Notes under the pieces: model-generated
Databases searched by the model: none
Told to the model about the DNA's origin: nothing
What the model saw: the letters and a program-made list of their open reading frames with translations, nothing else
Program-made: the position numbers and the translations under genes
Part shown: piece after piece, positions 24,393 through 33,486 of the stretch
Position numbering within the stretch: position 1 is the stretch's first letter
Layout of the letters: each line of letters opens with the position of its first letter
NCBI GenBank assembly: GCA_024400195.1
Contig: JAKSNC010000002.1
Location: forward strand, 28,905 to 92,904
Source of the DNA: Bacteroidales bacterium
GTDB lineage: Bacteria > Bacteroidota > Bacteroidia > Bacteroidales > F082
DNA: 64,000 nucleotides
Direction of reading: 5' to 3'

Positions 24393-25527
24393 GTATGTTT
24401 CTTGAAATGACGAGTTTCAGTATTTCGCTTGTTCCCTCTCCTATCTGAAGTATTCTTTGGTCGCGGTAGAAGCGTTCCATGTCGAAATCTTTCAGAAGTC
24501 CGTGGCCACCCATAATCTGAACCGCATCGTCGCACACTTTCGCGGCAGTTTGCGAGCAGAAAAGTTTTGCCATGGCAGCTTCCATGCCGTATGGCACATG
24601 AGCGTCTTTCATTCGGCATGCTTTATAGAGAAGACTTCTCGCGGCTTCAATCTGCATTGCCATTTCGGCGAGCATGAAGGCTACCGCCTGAAATTTGCAC
24701 ACTGGTTTTCCAAATTGGACTCTCTGTTTGGAATATGCGAGTGCCATCTCGTATGCTCCCTGCGCGCAGCCCAACCCCATAGCGGCTATTGAAAGTCGTC
24801 CCGAATCAAGCGTGGCGAGCATCATGCGCGAACCCTCGCCCGGCTTACCGAGGACAAGGTCTTCCGAAACCTCAACATTATCAAAAACCAGCTTCCCTGT
24901 ATTGGAGGCACGCCACATCATCTTGCGGTTCATCGGTACCTGCGTGAAGCCGGGGGTGTCGTTTGGAACAAGCACAGCCGTAAACTCAGGCTTGCCGTCT
25001 TTCACATCGGAGACGGCTTGAACGCTTGTGCCGAGCGTCATCGGAGTCGCGCTGTTCGTGATAAAAATCTTCGTTCCGTTGATGATGCACCTACCGTCCT
25101 TTATTTTGACCGTCGTCTTCGTTCCGCGTGAATCGGAGCCGGCATCTTCCTCGGTAAGTCCGAAGCCCCAGAGTTTGTCTTTACACAAAGCCGGCAGGAA
25201 ACGCCTTTTCTGTTCTTCGGTGCCGTAATCCTTTATCGGGCCTATGCCGAGCGAATTTGATGCCGCTATCGTCGCAGCCGTAGAACCATCGACGCGGGCT
25301 ATCTCCTCGACAGCGATGATGTACGACAACGTGTCAAGACCGGCACCGCCGTATTCTGGCGACACACACATTCCGAGGAGGCCTTCGTGCCCCATCTTCT
25401 TCGTCAGTTCGACATCAAAAAACTCGTTTTCATCGTTTTGTGCGGCGACTGGCTTTATCTCTTTCTCCGCAAAATCACGCACTTTGGCACGAAATTCAAC
25501 TTGTTGCTTGGTGAGTTCAAAATTCAT
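24385..25527 (-). CDS. Acyl-CoA dehydrogenase (short/branched-chain)
   Basis: 380 residues, FAD-dependent. It oxidises an acyl-CoA to the 2-enoyl-CoA. Seen: YGGAGLDTLSYIIAVEEIARVDGS near 62, the FAD-contacting WGFGLTEEDAGSDSRGTKT near 117, ITNSATP near 151, VQFGKPVCKFQAV near 272, and the C-terminal IMGGHGLLKDFDMERFYRD and IGEGTSEI, which carries the catalytic Glu in the short-chain position. Butyryl-, isobutyryl- or isovaleryl-CoA are possible substrates. The partner electron-transfer flavoproteins are not in the window. It follows the biotin carboxylase gene by 5 bp and precedes ptb-buk. Confidence 0.9.
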   Translation of the reverse strand: MNFELTKQQVEFRAKVRDFAEKEIKPVAAQNDENEFFDVELTKKMGHEGLLGMCVSPEYGGAGLDTLSYIIAVEEIARVDGSTAATIAASNSLGIGPIKDYGTEEQKRRFLPALCKDKLWGFGLTEEDAGSDSRGTKTTVKIKDGRCIINGTKIFITNSATPMTLGTSVQAVSDVKDGKPEFTAVLVPNDTPGFTQVPMNRKMMWRASNTGKLVFDNVEVSEDLVLGKPGEGSRMMLATLDSGRLSIAAMGLGCAQGAYEMALAYSKQRVQFGKPVCKFQAVAFMLAEMAMQIEAARSLLYKACRMKDAHVPYGMEAAMAKLFCSQTAAKVCDDAVQIMGGHGLLKDFDMERFYRDQRILQIGEGTSEILKLVISRNILN

Positions 25528-25532
25528 ATTAT

Positions 25533-27527
25533 CTACTCCGTTATTATCAAATCCTGTTTGGCTTCAACCTTGTCGTTCTCTTTCACGAGAATACGCTTGA
25601 CAACACAATCGCCGACAGCCTTTATCTCGTTTTCCATCTTCATGGCCTCAACGATGCACAACGTGGTACCGCTTTTGACGACCTCGTTCTCTTTCACGTT
25701 TATTTTCAGCACTTTACCAGGCATTGGCGATTTGAGTGCCGTGGCATCATCATTCCTTGTTGTGTCGGTATATTTTTTTCTGCTGAGGACATCATCCCTA
25801 AAACACACAAAATCAAATCCGTTCAAGTGAACAAAACAACCGTTCTGCGCCGTTTCGGAAACGAACAAAGTCTCTGTTCTGCCGTTGATTATGACCTTCA
25901 TCGTCTCGTCTCCGCTGCGAGTGGCTGCGACATCATAATTCATGCCGTTAATATCGCAAAGAAGGTGAGAATGATTCAGTTTCTTTATCATAACGGGAAA
26001 TGAGATATTGTCAACGATGATGTTCATCCGCATGTCGAAACGCCAATAACCGACTGTATTCCAAACACTTGCGTCATCGGCCTGTTTGTTAAAATATCTG
26101 CTGTTTATATCATGAAAGAGGAATAATGCGGCCACGTCTTCCTTACTCACCTTATCCCGCGCCTCTGAAACATATGACAATATCGCTTGATGGCGGCGCG
26201 TACAATAATGAGTATCAATATCATTCTCCACGAAATCTTTGTCGTTGACGATTCCGCAAAGATAGGCTATATTAGTATTTTCCGTTTGAATGATATAGTC
26301 GTTCAATGCTTTACGGCATATCTCTATTGCGTCTTCGCGTGTCTGTCCAAAACAGATAAGTTTGGAAATCATCGGGTCGTAACTGCCGTTTATCTCGCAT
26401 TCTCTGTCGATGCTGCTGTCGATTCTGACGCCTCTCTGCTGCGGTTCATGATAAAGCATCACGCGGCCTGGCGAAGGAAGGAAGTCGTCATCAGTCTTTT
26501 CAGCATAAACGCGGCATTCGATGGCATGTCCTTTGGCGATGATGCCATCCTGCACATAACCCATCTCCTTACCTCTCGCAATGCGTATCTGTTCTTCGAC
26601 AATATCAATACCTGTTCTCTGTTCCGTAACGGGATGTTCGACTTGGATACGCGTGTTCATCTCGAGGAAATAGAAATTCATCTTATCATCGACGAGAAAT
26701 TCGACTGTTCCTGCATTCGTATATTTGGCGGCGCGGCATAGTCTGACGGCGGTGTTGCAAATGGCGGCGCGTGTCTTATCATCGAGTGTCGGCGACGGCG
26801 ACTCCTCAATGATTTTCTGGTAGCGTCGCTGTATAGAGCATTCGCGTTCAAAAAGATGAATCACGTTTCCGAAGTCATCGGCGAGGACCTGGACTTCTAT
26901 ATGATGTGATTTTTCTATATACTGTTCAACGAGGACTTCGTCGGAGCCGAAATAGCGGTCGGCTTCGCGCGAGGCTTGAACCAATGCTTCATGAAGGCTT
27001 TCTGGATTTCTCACGATGTGCATTCCCTTGCCGCCGCCGCCCAACGCTGCTTTGATGAGGACGGGATAGACAAGGGCGGCGGCCTGCGACTCTATATCGG
27101 AGACGCTTCCTATAACGCCGCGCGCCACCGGAATGCCGTGCTCCATCGCGAATTGGCGCGCGGCGGTCTTATTGCCCATAAGCCTCATCACTTCCGGCTT
27201 AGGGCCTATGAAAATAAGGTTGTTCGCTGCACAAGCCTCGGCAAAAGCGGCATTCTCGGAGAGAAAACCGTAACCGGGATGTACAGCTTCGGCACCTGTG
27301 TCCAAAGCCGCGTCAATAATCTTTTGAATATTGAGATACGTGTCTTTCAACGTGCCGATACCGAGAGAACGCGTCTCATCGGCAAGACGACAATGCAGAG
27401 CATCGGCATCATCTTCGGCGAAAACAGCCACCGAAGCTATTCCAAGACGCTTCAACGTCCTGATGATACGGACGGCTATCTCTCCACGATTAGCTATCAA
27501 TATCTTATGAATCTTTTTCGATGACAT
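25533..27527 (-). CDS. Biotin carboxylase fused to biotin carboxyl carrier domain
   Basis: 664 residues. The N-terminal ~450 are an ATP-grasp biotin carboxylase (ILIANRGEIAVRI at 8, HPGYGFLSENAAFA near 81, GGGGKGMHIV near 163, EMNTRIQVEHPVTE near 288). A middle domain of weak conservation follows, and the last ~75 residues are a biotinyl domain with EAMKMEN near 630. This is the alpha-subunit layout of propionyl-CoA, 3-methylcrotonyl-CoA or acetyl-CoA carboxylases. No carboxyltransferase gene is adjacent; the only one in the window is mmdA (49 kb). Linkage to the acyl-CoA dehydrogenase (5 bp) suggests branched-chain acyl-CoA metabolism. Confidence 0.9.
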   Translation of the reverse strand: MSSKKIHKILIANRGEIAVRIIRTLKRLGIASVAVFAEDDADALHCRLADETRSLGIGTLKDTYLNIQKIIDAALDTGAEAVHPGYGFLSENAAFAEACAANNLIFIGPKPEVMRLMGNKTAARQFAMEHGIPVARGVIGSVSDIESQAAALVYPVLIKAALGGGGKGMHIVRNPESLHEALVQASREADRYFGSDEVLVEQYIEKSHHIEVQVLADDFGNVIHLFERECSIQRRYQKIIEESPSPTLDDKTRAAICNTAVRLCRAAKYTNAGTVEFLVDDKMNFYFLEMNTRIQVEHPVTEQRTGIDIVEEQIRIARGKEMGYVQDGIIAKGHAIECRVYAEKTDDDFLPSPGRVMLYHEPQQRGVRIDSSIDRECEINGSYDPMISKLICFGQTREDAIEICRKALNDYIIQTENTNIAYLCGIVNDKDFVENDIDTHYCTRRHQAILSYVSEARDKVSKEDVAALFLFHDINSRYFNKQADDASVWNTVGYWRFDMRMNIIVDNISFPVMIKKLNHSHLLCDINGMNYDVAATRSGDETMKVIINGRTETLFVSETAQNGCFVHLNGFDFVCFRDDVLSRKKYTDTTRNDDATALKSPMPGKVLKINVKENEVVKSGTTLCIVEAMKMENEIKAVGDCVVKRILVKENDKVEAKQDLIITE

Positions 27528-27537
27528 GACAAATGAT

Positions 27538-28275
27538 TTATTTAAAAAATTTCAGGCAGTTTTCAAGGTCTTGAGGTGTGTCGATGGAATAACTCTCAAA
27601 CTCTGTCACACCCATCTTGATACAGAAGCCGTTTTCCAACCAGCGAAGCTGTTCAAGCGATTCGGACAACTCAAGCCTCGACTGGGGCAGACGGGCAATG
27701 GTCTTCAAGACATCTGTGCGATAGGCATAAATACCGATATGTTTATAGAAAACGCCGTTTTCAAGCCATTTTTCGCGCTCAAAGCCGCGCATATACGGCA
27801 TCGTGTTACGGCTGAAATACAAAGCTCTGCCGTTTTTGTCGAAAACAACTTTCACGGCATTGGGACTGAACAACTTGCCTTCGTCCTTCACGACTTTGCA
27901 GAGAGAGGCTATGTCCGTCCCTTCGGTGCTGATAAGGCGTGCAATCTGGTTTATCTGTTCGGGGTTGATGAAAGGTTCGTCGCCCTGAATATTGACGACA
28001 GCGTCAATACCGTTCATATTTTCGACGACTTCGCAACAACGATCGGTGCCGCTTCTATGCTTGTCGGATGTCATCACCACCTTTCCGCCGAATCCTGTCA
28101 CGGCATCGGCTATGCGTCCGTCATCGGTGGCTACCACGACATCGGAAAGCATATCGGCTCTGAGTGCCTGTTCGTAAACTCGTCTTATCATAGGCTTGCC
28201 GTTGATGTCGGCAAGAGGTTTCCCAGGAAAACGCGTCGAAGCATAACGCGCTGGAATTAGACCTGCAATTTTCAT
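27538..28275 (-). CDS. kdsB: 3-deoxy-manno-octulosonate cytidylyltransferase
   Basis: 245 residues. It activates Kdo as CMP-Kdo for lipopolysaccharide core. Seen: the nucleotide-binding LIPARYASTRFPGKPL at 6-21, DGRIADAV near 53, KVVMTSDKHRSGTDRCCEV near 65, NIQGDEPFINPEQI near 97, and the C-terminal YSIDTPQDLE. Length is typical. It is followed after 10 bp by the biotin carboxylase gene, and preceded by a deoxynucleoside kinase. Confidence 0.94.
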   Translation of the reverse strand: MKIAGLIPARYASTRFPGKPLADINGKPMIRRVYEQALRADMLSDVVVATDDGRIADAVTGFGGKVVMTSDKHRSGTDRCCEVVENMNGIDAVVNIQGDEPFINPEQINQIARLISTEGTDIASLCKVVKDEGKLFSPNAVKVVFDKNGRALYFSRNTMPYMRGFEREKWLENGVFYKHIGIYAYRTDVLKTIARLPQSRLELSESLEQLRWLENGFCIKMGVTEFESYSIDTPQDLENCLKFFK

Positions 28276-28297
28276 TATTATTATGATTTACAATCAG

Positions 28298-28909
28298 TTA
28301 CACCAATCCGTTAAGCGAAGCCGTGATTTTATCGATTACCATTGCCAAGTCTTCAGGATTTTCGAGTTCTATATTATCACTTTCAATGATAAGAAGTTTG
28401 CCGAGATTATAATTGGAAATCCATTTTTCGTATTTATCGTTCAGAGATGTCAGATAATCAATACGAATAGACTGTTCATAGTTACGGTTTCGTTTGGCTA
28501 TCTGTCTGACGAGAGTCGGAATCGAGGCACGCAGATAGATAAGAAGGTCGGGAGCCTGCAGATAAGAACTCATCAATTCAAAAAGTGAGTTGTAGTTATC
28601 AAAATCGCGGGTCGCCATCAAGCCCATATCGTGGAGGTTGGAGGCAAAGATGAAGGCGTCTTCGTAAATTGTGCGGTCCTGCACCACATTATCACCGCTC
28701 TTCCTTATGTCGTTAACCTGACGGAAACGGCTGTTGAGAAAATATATCTGAAGATTAAACGACCATCGCGCCATATCTTCATAAAAGCTGTCGAGATAAG
28801 GATTATTATCGACTTCCTCATAATGAGGCCGCCATCCGAAATGCTTTGAAAGGAGACGCGTCAGAGTGGTTTTCCCTGAACCAATATTACCTGCTATTGC
28901 TATATGCAT
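28298..28909 (-). CDS. Deoxynucleoside kinase (second copy)
   Basis: 203 residues, dNK family: P-loop IAGNIGSGKTTLT at 4-16, YEEVDNNPYLDSFYEDM near 35, VVQDRTIYEDAFIF near 78 with the DR motif, LLIYLRASIPTLVRQI near 122 and the lid KRNRNYEQSI near 139. It phosphorylates deoxynucleosides for dNTP salvage. Unlike the copy at 14.4 kb it keeps the canonical DR motif, so it is the more conventional enzyme. It sits 22 bp upstream of kdsB. Confidence 0.92.
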   Translation of the reverse strand: MHIAIAGNIGSGKTTLTRLLSKHFGWRPHYEEVDNNPYLDSFYEDMARWSFNLQIYFLNSRFRQVNDIRKSGDNVVQDRTIYEDAFIFASNLHDMGLMATRDFDNYNSLFELMSSYLQAPDLLIYLRASIPTLVRQIAKRNRNYEQSIRIDYLTSLNDKYEKWISNYNLGKLLIIESDNIELENPEDLAMVIDKITASLNGLV

Positions 28910-28960
28910 AACTGTATTTTTTTGCCGCTAAGATAAGAAATTTTATTGATTCTCCGACCG

Positions 28961-30037
28961 TCATTTTGGTGCTTTCTTCAGGAAATAAATTCCCACGAAC
29001 GTGAAAATGATGTTGGGAAGCCACGCCGCGAACATAGGTGACAGAGATCCCGACAATGCGAAAACCCTCGTAAACTCCATGAATAGGATATAAAGAAATG
29101 TTATAGCAATACCTATTCCGAGGTTGAGTCCCATTCCGTCTCGCGATTTTCTACTTGACAACGCCGCCCCAATTATTGTCAGAATAAGGATTGCGGCCGG
29201 TGACGCAAGACGTTTGTGCATCTCTATCTCGTAAGCTATGACGTTATCGGAGCCTTTCAGCTTAGAGGCGTTGATATAGTCATTCAGTTCCAACAAGTTC
29301 ATTTCCTCAAAACTCTCTTTCACGTTGTATAGGTCTGTCGGAACCAACGGCAGCACAGTATCAAGTGCCTTACCCTTTCTAATGCTTTCGTGAAGCCCGT
29401 CCATAAAACGCTCGTAATAATTTCTTATCTGCCATATTCCGTTAATTGTATCGTACGTTATACGGTCGCTCACGAGTTTGTATGTCATCGTCTGATCATC
29501 GAACTTCTCTATTGAGAAGCGATGACCCGTTTTTCGCTTAATATCATAATTATCAACATAAACAAACACATCTTTTTCTACTTGGACATGAATATTTCGT
29601 CCTGCGCTGAGGTTTAGGTTTCCCACATATTTGTCTTTAAAAGCCCTCCTTATGGCATCCGTCCGCGGAATAAGGAAGTTCCCGAGATAAAAAGAGCCTA
29701 TAGTAAGGAATAGAGCGGCGATTATATACGGACGAAGGAATCTCCTGAAACTCACTCCGCTGCTCAGAATAGCAATAATCTCACTATGTCCGGCAAGTTT
29801 CGACGTAAAGAAAATAACTGATATAAAGGTGAAAAGGTAAACGAAAAGATTTATAAAATACGGGATGAACGGAATGTAAAAATGAAAGACAACTTCGTAG
29901 AATGTCGCATGATTTTGAATAAATGAATCTATATTTTCCGACACATCGAAGACTATGACGACGATTATCAGCAGGCTTATGGCGAAGAAAAACGTGCCGA
30001 TGAATTTGCGGAATATATACCAGTCGAGTTTATACAT
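28961..30037 (-). CDS. LptF/LptG (YjgP/YjgQ) family permease
   Basis: 358 residues. Transmembrane segments cluster at about 10-35, 55-80, 100-120 (N-terminal) and 270-355 (C-terminal), flanking a periplasmic beta-rich domain (about 125-265). This is the topology of the LptFG subunits, which together with the LptB ATPase lift lipopolysaccharide from the inner membrane to the Lpt bridge. N-terminal LDWYIFRKFIGTFF is typical. In Bacteroidetes the two paralogues are often at separate loci and F versus G cannot be fixed here. Its start is 3 bp after tgt, so they are cotranscribed. Confidence 0.9.
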   Translation of the reverse strand: MYKLDWYIFRKFIGTFFFAISLLIIVVIVFDVSENIDSFIQNHATFYEVVFHFYIPFIPYFINLFVYLFTFISVIFFTSKLAGHSEIIAILSSGVSFRRFLRPYIIAALFLTIGSFYLGNFLIPRTDAIRRAFKDKYVGNLNLSAGRNIHVQVEKDVFVYVDNYDIKRKTGHRFSIEKFDDQTMTYKLVSDRITYDTINGIWQIRNYYERFMDGLHESIRKGKALDTVLPLVPTDLYNVKESFEEMNLLELNDYINASKLKGSDNVIAYEIEMHKRLASPAAILILTIIGAALSSRKSRDGMGLNLGIGIAITFLYILFMEFTRVFALSGSLSPMFAAWLPNIIFTFVGIYFLKKAPK

Positions 30038-30040
30038 GCC

Positions 30041-31180
30041 TTATTTTTCTGATATTCTGGTTTGTATTTTCGGCAGCACGGCATCGCGCCACTGTGTAAA
30101 GTCACCCGAAAGAATGTGTTTTCTGGCTTCTTTGACAAGGTTTAGGTAGAAGGCAAGATTGTGTTGTGAGGCTATCATCGAGCCGAGAATTTCCTTTGAG
30201 ATGATAAGATGTCTCAGATACGCTTTTGAATACTGTCTGTCAACGAAAGATGTGCCGTTTTCGTCAATAGGCGAGAAATCGCGCTTCCACATTTCGTTCT
30301 TTATGTTGATGATGCCTTCCGAAGTGAAAAGCATTCCGTTTCGTCCGTTTCGTGTCGGCATAACGCAGTCGAACATGTCAACACCGCGCGAAATGGCTTC
30401 AAGTATATTTGCCGGAGTCCCCACACCCATGAGATAACGCGGTCTGTCTGTCGGAAGTATTCCGTTGACGACTTCAATCATCTCGTACATTTTTTCTGTC
30501 GGTTCTCCAACAGCGAGACCGCCGATGGCTATTCCGTCGCAGTTTTTAGATGCTGCAAATTCTGCGGATTTAAGTCTTAAGTCCGGATAGACGCAGCCTT
30601 GAACTATTGGGAATAATGATTGTCCGTAACCATATAACGGTTCCGTCTCACCAAACCTGACAAGGCAGCGGTCAAGCCAACGATGAGTTCTTTCCATCGA
30701 CTGTTTGGCATAGTTATAATCGGCTGTTCCGGGTGTGCATTCATCAAAAGCCATTATGATGTCTGCTCCAATGGAACGCTGTATATCCATAACCGTTTCA
30801 GGTGAGAAGAGATGCCTTGAGCCGTCAATATGCGACTGGAACGTCACGCCTTCTTCCTTCATTTTTCTTATGCCTGTGAGCGAGAAGACCTGAAAGCCAC
30901 CGCTATCGGTGAGAATCGGCTTGTTCCACGCGTTGAACTTATGAAGTCCGCCGACAGCCTGCAGGACTTCCGTTCCAGGCCTCAGATAAAGATGATAAGT
31001 GTTTCCAAGTATGATTTGGGCCTTGATGTCGTCGCCGACGTCGGTGATATGGCAAGCCTTCACGCTGCCGACTGTGCCGACTGGCATGAAGATAGGCGTT
31101 TCGATGTCACCATGATCGGTGCTTATCAAACCGGCGCGGGCTGCGCTTTTATCGTCAGTTTTTAAAAGCTTGTATTTCAT
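30041..31180 (-). CDS. tgt: tRNA-guanine transglycosylase
   Basis: 379 residues. It exchanges guanine-34 of tRNA-Asp/Asn/His/Tyr for preQ1. Seen: TPIFMPVGTVGSVKA near 29, LGNTYHLYLRPG near 58, the catalytic Asp region LTDSGGFQVFSL near 89, FPIVQGCVYPDLR near 200, GGLAVGEPTEKM near 230, MGVGTPANIL near 259 and FDCVMPTRNGRNG near 277 with the nucleophile Asp. The zinc-site CxCxxC expected near 312 is replaced by GTSFVD, while the fourth ligand His (ASQHNL) is kept. I recall Bacteroides Tgt sequences with the same change, so it is probably a lineage trait. With queD this supports a queuosine pathway. Confidence 0.94.
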   Translation of the reverse strand: MKYKLLKTDDKSAARAGLISTDHGDIETPIFMPVGTVGSVKACHITDVGDDIKAQIILGNTYHLYLRPGTEVLQAVGGLHKFNAWNKPILTDSGGFQVFSLTGIRKMKEEGVTFQSHIDGSRHLFSPETVMDIQRSIGADIIMAFDECTPGTADYNYAKQSMERTHRWLDRCLVRFGETEPLYGYGQSLFPIVQGCVYPDLRLKSAEFAASKNCDGIAIGGLAVGEPTEKMYEMIEVVNGILPTDRPRYLMGVGTPANILEAISRGVDMFDCVMPTRNGRNGMLFTSEGIINIKNEMWKRDFSPIDENGTSFVDRQYSKAYLRHLIISKEILGSMIASQHNLAFYLNLVKEARKHILSGDFTQWRDAVLPKIQTRISEK

Positions 31181-31236
31181 TGCGGACTTGACAGAAAATA
31201 ATATTTGTCCTTCCTTTTGCCTTATTGTTTAGAGTA

Positions 31237-31244
31237 CAAAGTTA
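31237..31244 (-). promoter_or_regulatory. Bacteroidetes -7 promoter box before tgt
   Basis: TAACTTTG on the minus strand, 56 bp before the tgt-lptF/G operon. Confidence 0.6.
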
Positions 31245-31264
31245 CAAAAAAATCGGCAGCGGAG

Positions 31265-32824
31265 TTACAATCTATCGCTTATCACCCACTTGTCGATATT
31301 CCTGCATTCCGTGCTGAAGTTAACGCCGATTTTGATAAGATTTCTTTCGTCCTTTGCAAACGGTTCGGCGTAACCTTTTTCGTTAATCTGTTGTAACGCC
31401 TCTTCAGCTGATTTATTGAATTTGAACTCAAAAATATAGATGTAGTCCTTTGTCTTGACAGTCATATCCATGCGGCCTTTGTTGGTATGAGTTTCAATAT
31501 CAACGTAATAACCGCAAAGCGATGTAAGGATGAACATCACACTCTGGAAATGGCGTTCCTGCTGAGGTTCAAGTTCGTAGGGACACGCACTGAGAAACGA
31601 CTGCAGTCTTTCCATAAAATCTTCGATATTTCCTTCGCGCAGAGAGCGCACAAAACGCCTTATCTCAAAACCGGAATCGACTTCATCGACATTCGTATAG
31701 CTCGGAATGAGGAAACGCACAAAGCCCTGTTTCACTTCCTGATTTGGAAAGCCCAGAAGATAAAGGCCGAATTCCCTGTCGTAACCCTTTATTGTCAGAT
31801 AACCGCTTTGGTAAATCACCGGCAGCGGGTTTGTAGAAGCAATATCGACGCTGTTTAAAACATCGCTCACGACCTCTTCCTTCTCTATCCTCGACAAGTC
31901 GTACTGATGCTGTTTCAGCAGTTCGACAAGATAAGTCGGGGTGCCAGTCTCAAACCACCACGCCCCGATTTCATCCTTATAAAAGGCGTTAAGCAGGCTG
32001 AACGGGTTATAGACTCCGGGTAGTTTTTCTTTGCAGAAGTGATAGCCGTCGTAGTTCTCTCGTAGTGCAACGTATGTATCCTCAATAGTCTTGTCCAATT
32101 TTGCGGCGAGTTCGGAGACCTCCACTTCAAAATTGTCGCGAAGCTCCTGTTCGGATATGCCGCAGATGTCGTGAAACGCGGCATCCATTGATATGTCGTT
32201 CAAGTTGTTCAAATCGCTGAAGACGCTCACTTTGCCGAATTTCGTCACGCCGGTGAGGAACGCGAATCTGATGCAGCCGTCCATCGATTTCAGAGCTCCG
32301 TAGAAGCCTTTCAGAGTGGCGCGGTAGGCGTCCTGAAGTTCCACATTGCCGATTGCTTGAAGTAGTGGTTTATCATATTCGTCAACGAGAATAACCACTT
32401 GGCGGCCGGTTTTCTCATAAGCGCGTTTTATCAAGCCTTGGAAACGCCGTCCAATATCGTATTCTGATTTATCACTGCCGTATATGCGTTCCCATTTCGT
32501 CACCATCTCGTCAAGGACTGTACTTAAAGCCTCAGGCGAGTTATATTTTTGCGTGTTCAAATCCAAATGCAGCACCGGATATTCCGTCCAGTCGTGTTCC
32601 AACTTTTCTATCGTAAGGCCTTTAAAGAGTTCGCGTTTGCCTAAGAAATACGATTCCAAAGTATTGAGCAGCAGACTCTTTCCAAAACGGCGCGGACGGG
32701 AAAGGAAATAATAACAGCCTTCAGTCACCATATTGTAGATGTGTGCCGTCTTGTCTATATACAAGTAACCTTCTTTTCTGAGTTTCTCGAAGCTCTGTAT
32801 GCCGATTGGAAGTTTCTGTCCCAT
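31265..32824 (-). CDS. AAA-ATPase-like / PD-(D/E)XK nuclease-superfamily protein
   Basis: 519 residues of the family with an N-terminal AAA-ATPase_like domain (PF09820) and a C-terminal PD-(D/E)XK-like domain (PF08011, DUF1703). Walker A is SRPRRFGKSLL at about 42-52, Walker B VVILVDEYD near 143, and the nuclease-like end has GRMDMTVKTKDYIYIFEFK near 465. The family is greatly expanded in gut Bacteroidales and its role is unknown; toxin, transposition or defence functions have been guessed. It has its own promoter and no partner gene. It belongs to another subfamily than the two copies at 55-64 kb. Confidence 0.88.
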   Translation of the reverse strand: MGQKLPIGIQSFEKLRKEGYLYIDKTAHIYNMVTEGCYYFLSRPRRFGKSLLLNTLESYFLGKRELFKGLTIEKLEHDWTEYPVLHLDLNTQKYNSPEALSTVLDEMVTKWERIYGSDKSEYDIGRRFQGLIKRAYEKTGRQVVILVDEYDKPLLQAIGNVELQDAYRATLKGFYGALKSMDGCIRFAFLTGVTKFGKVSVFSDLNNLNDISMDAAFHDICGISEQELRDNFEVEVSELAAKLDKTIEDTYVALRENYDGYHFCKEKLPGVYNPFSLLNAFYKDEIGAWWFETGTPTYLVELLKQHQYDLSRIEKEEVVSDVLNSVDIASTNPLPVIYQSGYLTIKGYDREFGLYLLGFPNQEVKQGFVRFLIPSYTNVDEVDSGFEIRRFVRSLREGNIEDFMERLQSFLSACPYELEPQQERHFQSVMFILTSLCGYYVDIETHTNKGRMDMTVKTKDYIYIFEFKFNKSAEEALQQINEKGYAEPFAKDERNLIKIGVNFSTECRNIDKWVISDRL

Positions 32825-32844
32825 AACCTTTTGTTTTTACGGCA

Positions 32845-32852
32845 CAAAATTA
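32845..32852 (-). promoter_or_regulatory. Bacteroidetes -7 promoter box
   Basis: TAATTTTG on the minus strand, 20 bp before the AAA/PD-(D/E)XK gene. Confidence 0.5.
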
Positions 32853-32960
32853 CAAAAAAAGTTAAAGGTAAAGACTGTAAACATGCTGTTTATCGCGACT
32901 TTATTGTGGATTATAAGTTTTGTAGCACACGACGGATAAACAACAAGTGGTGATAAAAAC

Positions 32961-32989
32961 AAAAAAGGCAGTTCCTGATGGAACTGCCT
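32961..32989 (-). terminator. Terminator after the ExbB-ExbD cluster
   Basis: A perfect 10-bp stem AGGCAGTTCC / GGAACTGCCT with a 4-base loop, followed on the minus strand by a T run, 19 bp past the exbD stop at 33009. Confidence 0.8.
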
Positions 32990-33008
32990 CAACTATTATC
33001 TGTAGTGG

Positions 33009-33476
33009 TTATTTTCCGGCTGTTTCGCCTTTGCGGGCGGAGTATGTGATACGGAAGGCACCACATTTACGGAGTTCTTGTTTCACATCGGTGACGAGGC
33101 CCATTCTAACTTCCTCATGAACTTTGAGGGAAGTGGTGAGAAGAGGTCTATCTGCTTCGTTACGAGCTTGACGCTCTTTCTCGATGAACTGTATCACGTC
33201 GCTCACTTCCGCATATTGGTCATCCAACTGGAGACGAGACTCTGTTCCGTATTTAGCCTGTGTCGGAGGTCCGATGTAGATGAAGCTGACGAGAGATTTC
33301 TTCTCAAGCTTCTGGACTTCGGTAGCCTGCGGCAGTATCATCTTAACTCTGAGGGTCACTTCACGCATTGAAGTTGTAACCATGAAGAAGAATATAAGCA
33401 TGAAGATGATGTCGGGCATTGAGCCGGTGCTGATTGCCGGAACTTCTTTTTTGCCATCTGGTTTAAATTTTGCCAT
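33009..33476 (-). CDS. exbD: ExbD/TolR family protein (second ExbD)
   Basis: 155 residues from the chosen start (MAKFKPDGKKEVP), which has an AGGAGGT-like ribosome site just upstream; the 25-residue longer frame overlaps the previous exbD and is not likely used. One N-terminal TM (IIFMLIFFFMVTTSM) preceded by the conserved Asp in MPDIIF, then a periplasmic domain. ExbD couples the proton-motive force, with ExbB, to TonB or another energised system. Last gene of the four-gene cluster. Confidence 0.88.
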   Translation of the reverse strand: MAKFKPDGKKEVPAISTGSMPDIIFMLIFFFMVTTSMREVTLRVKMILPQATEVQKLEKKSLVSFIYIGPPTQAKYGTESRLQLDDQYAEVSDVIQFIEKERQARNEADRPLLTTSLKVHEEVRMGLVTDVKQELRKCGAFRITYSARKGETAGK

Positions 33477-33486
33477 AGTTACCTCC

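Noticed and set aside
22252-25527. A complete butyrate-synthesis operon
   Set aside because: Only the dehydrogenase, Ptb and Buk are present; thiolase, 3-hydroxybutyryl-CoA dehydrogenase, crotonase and Etf are missing here.
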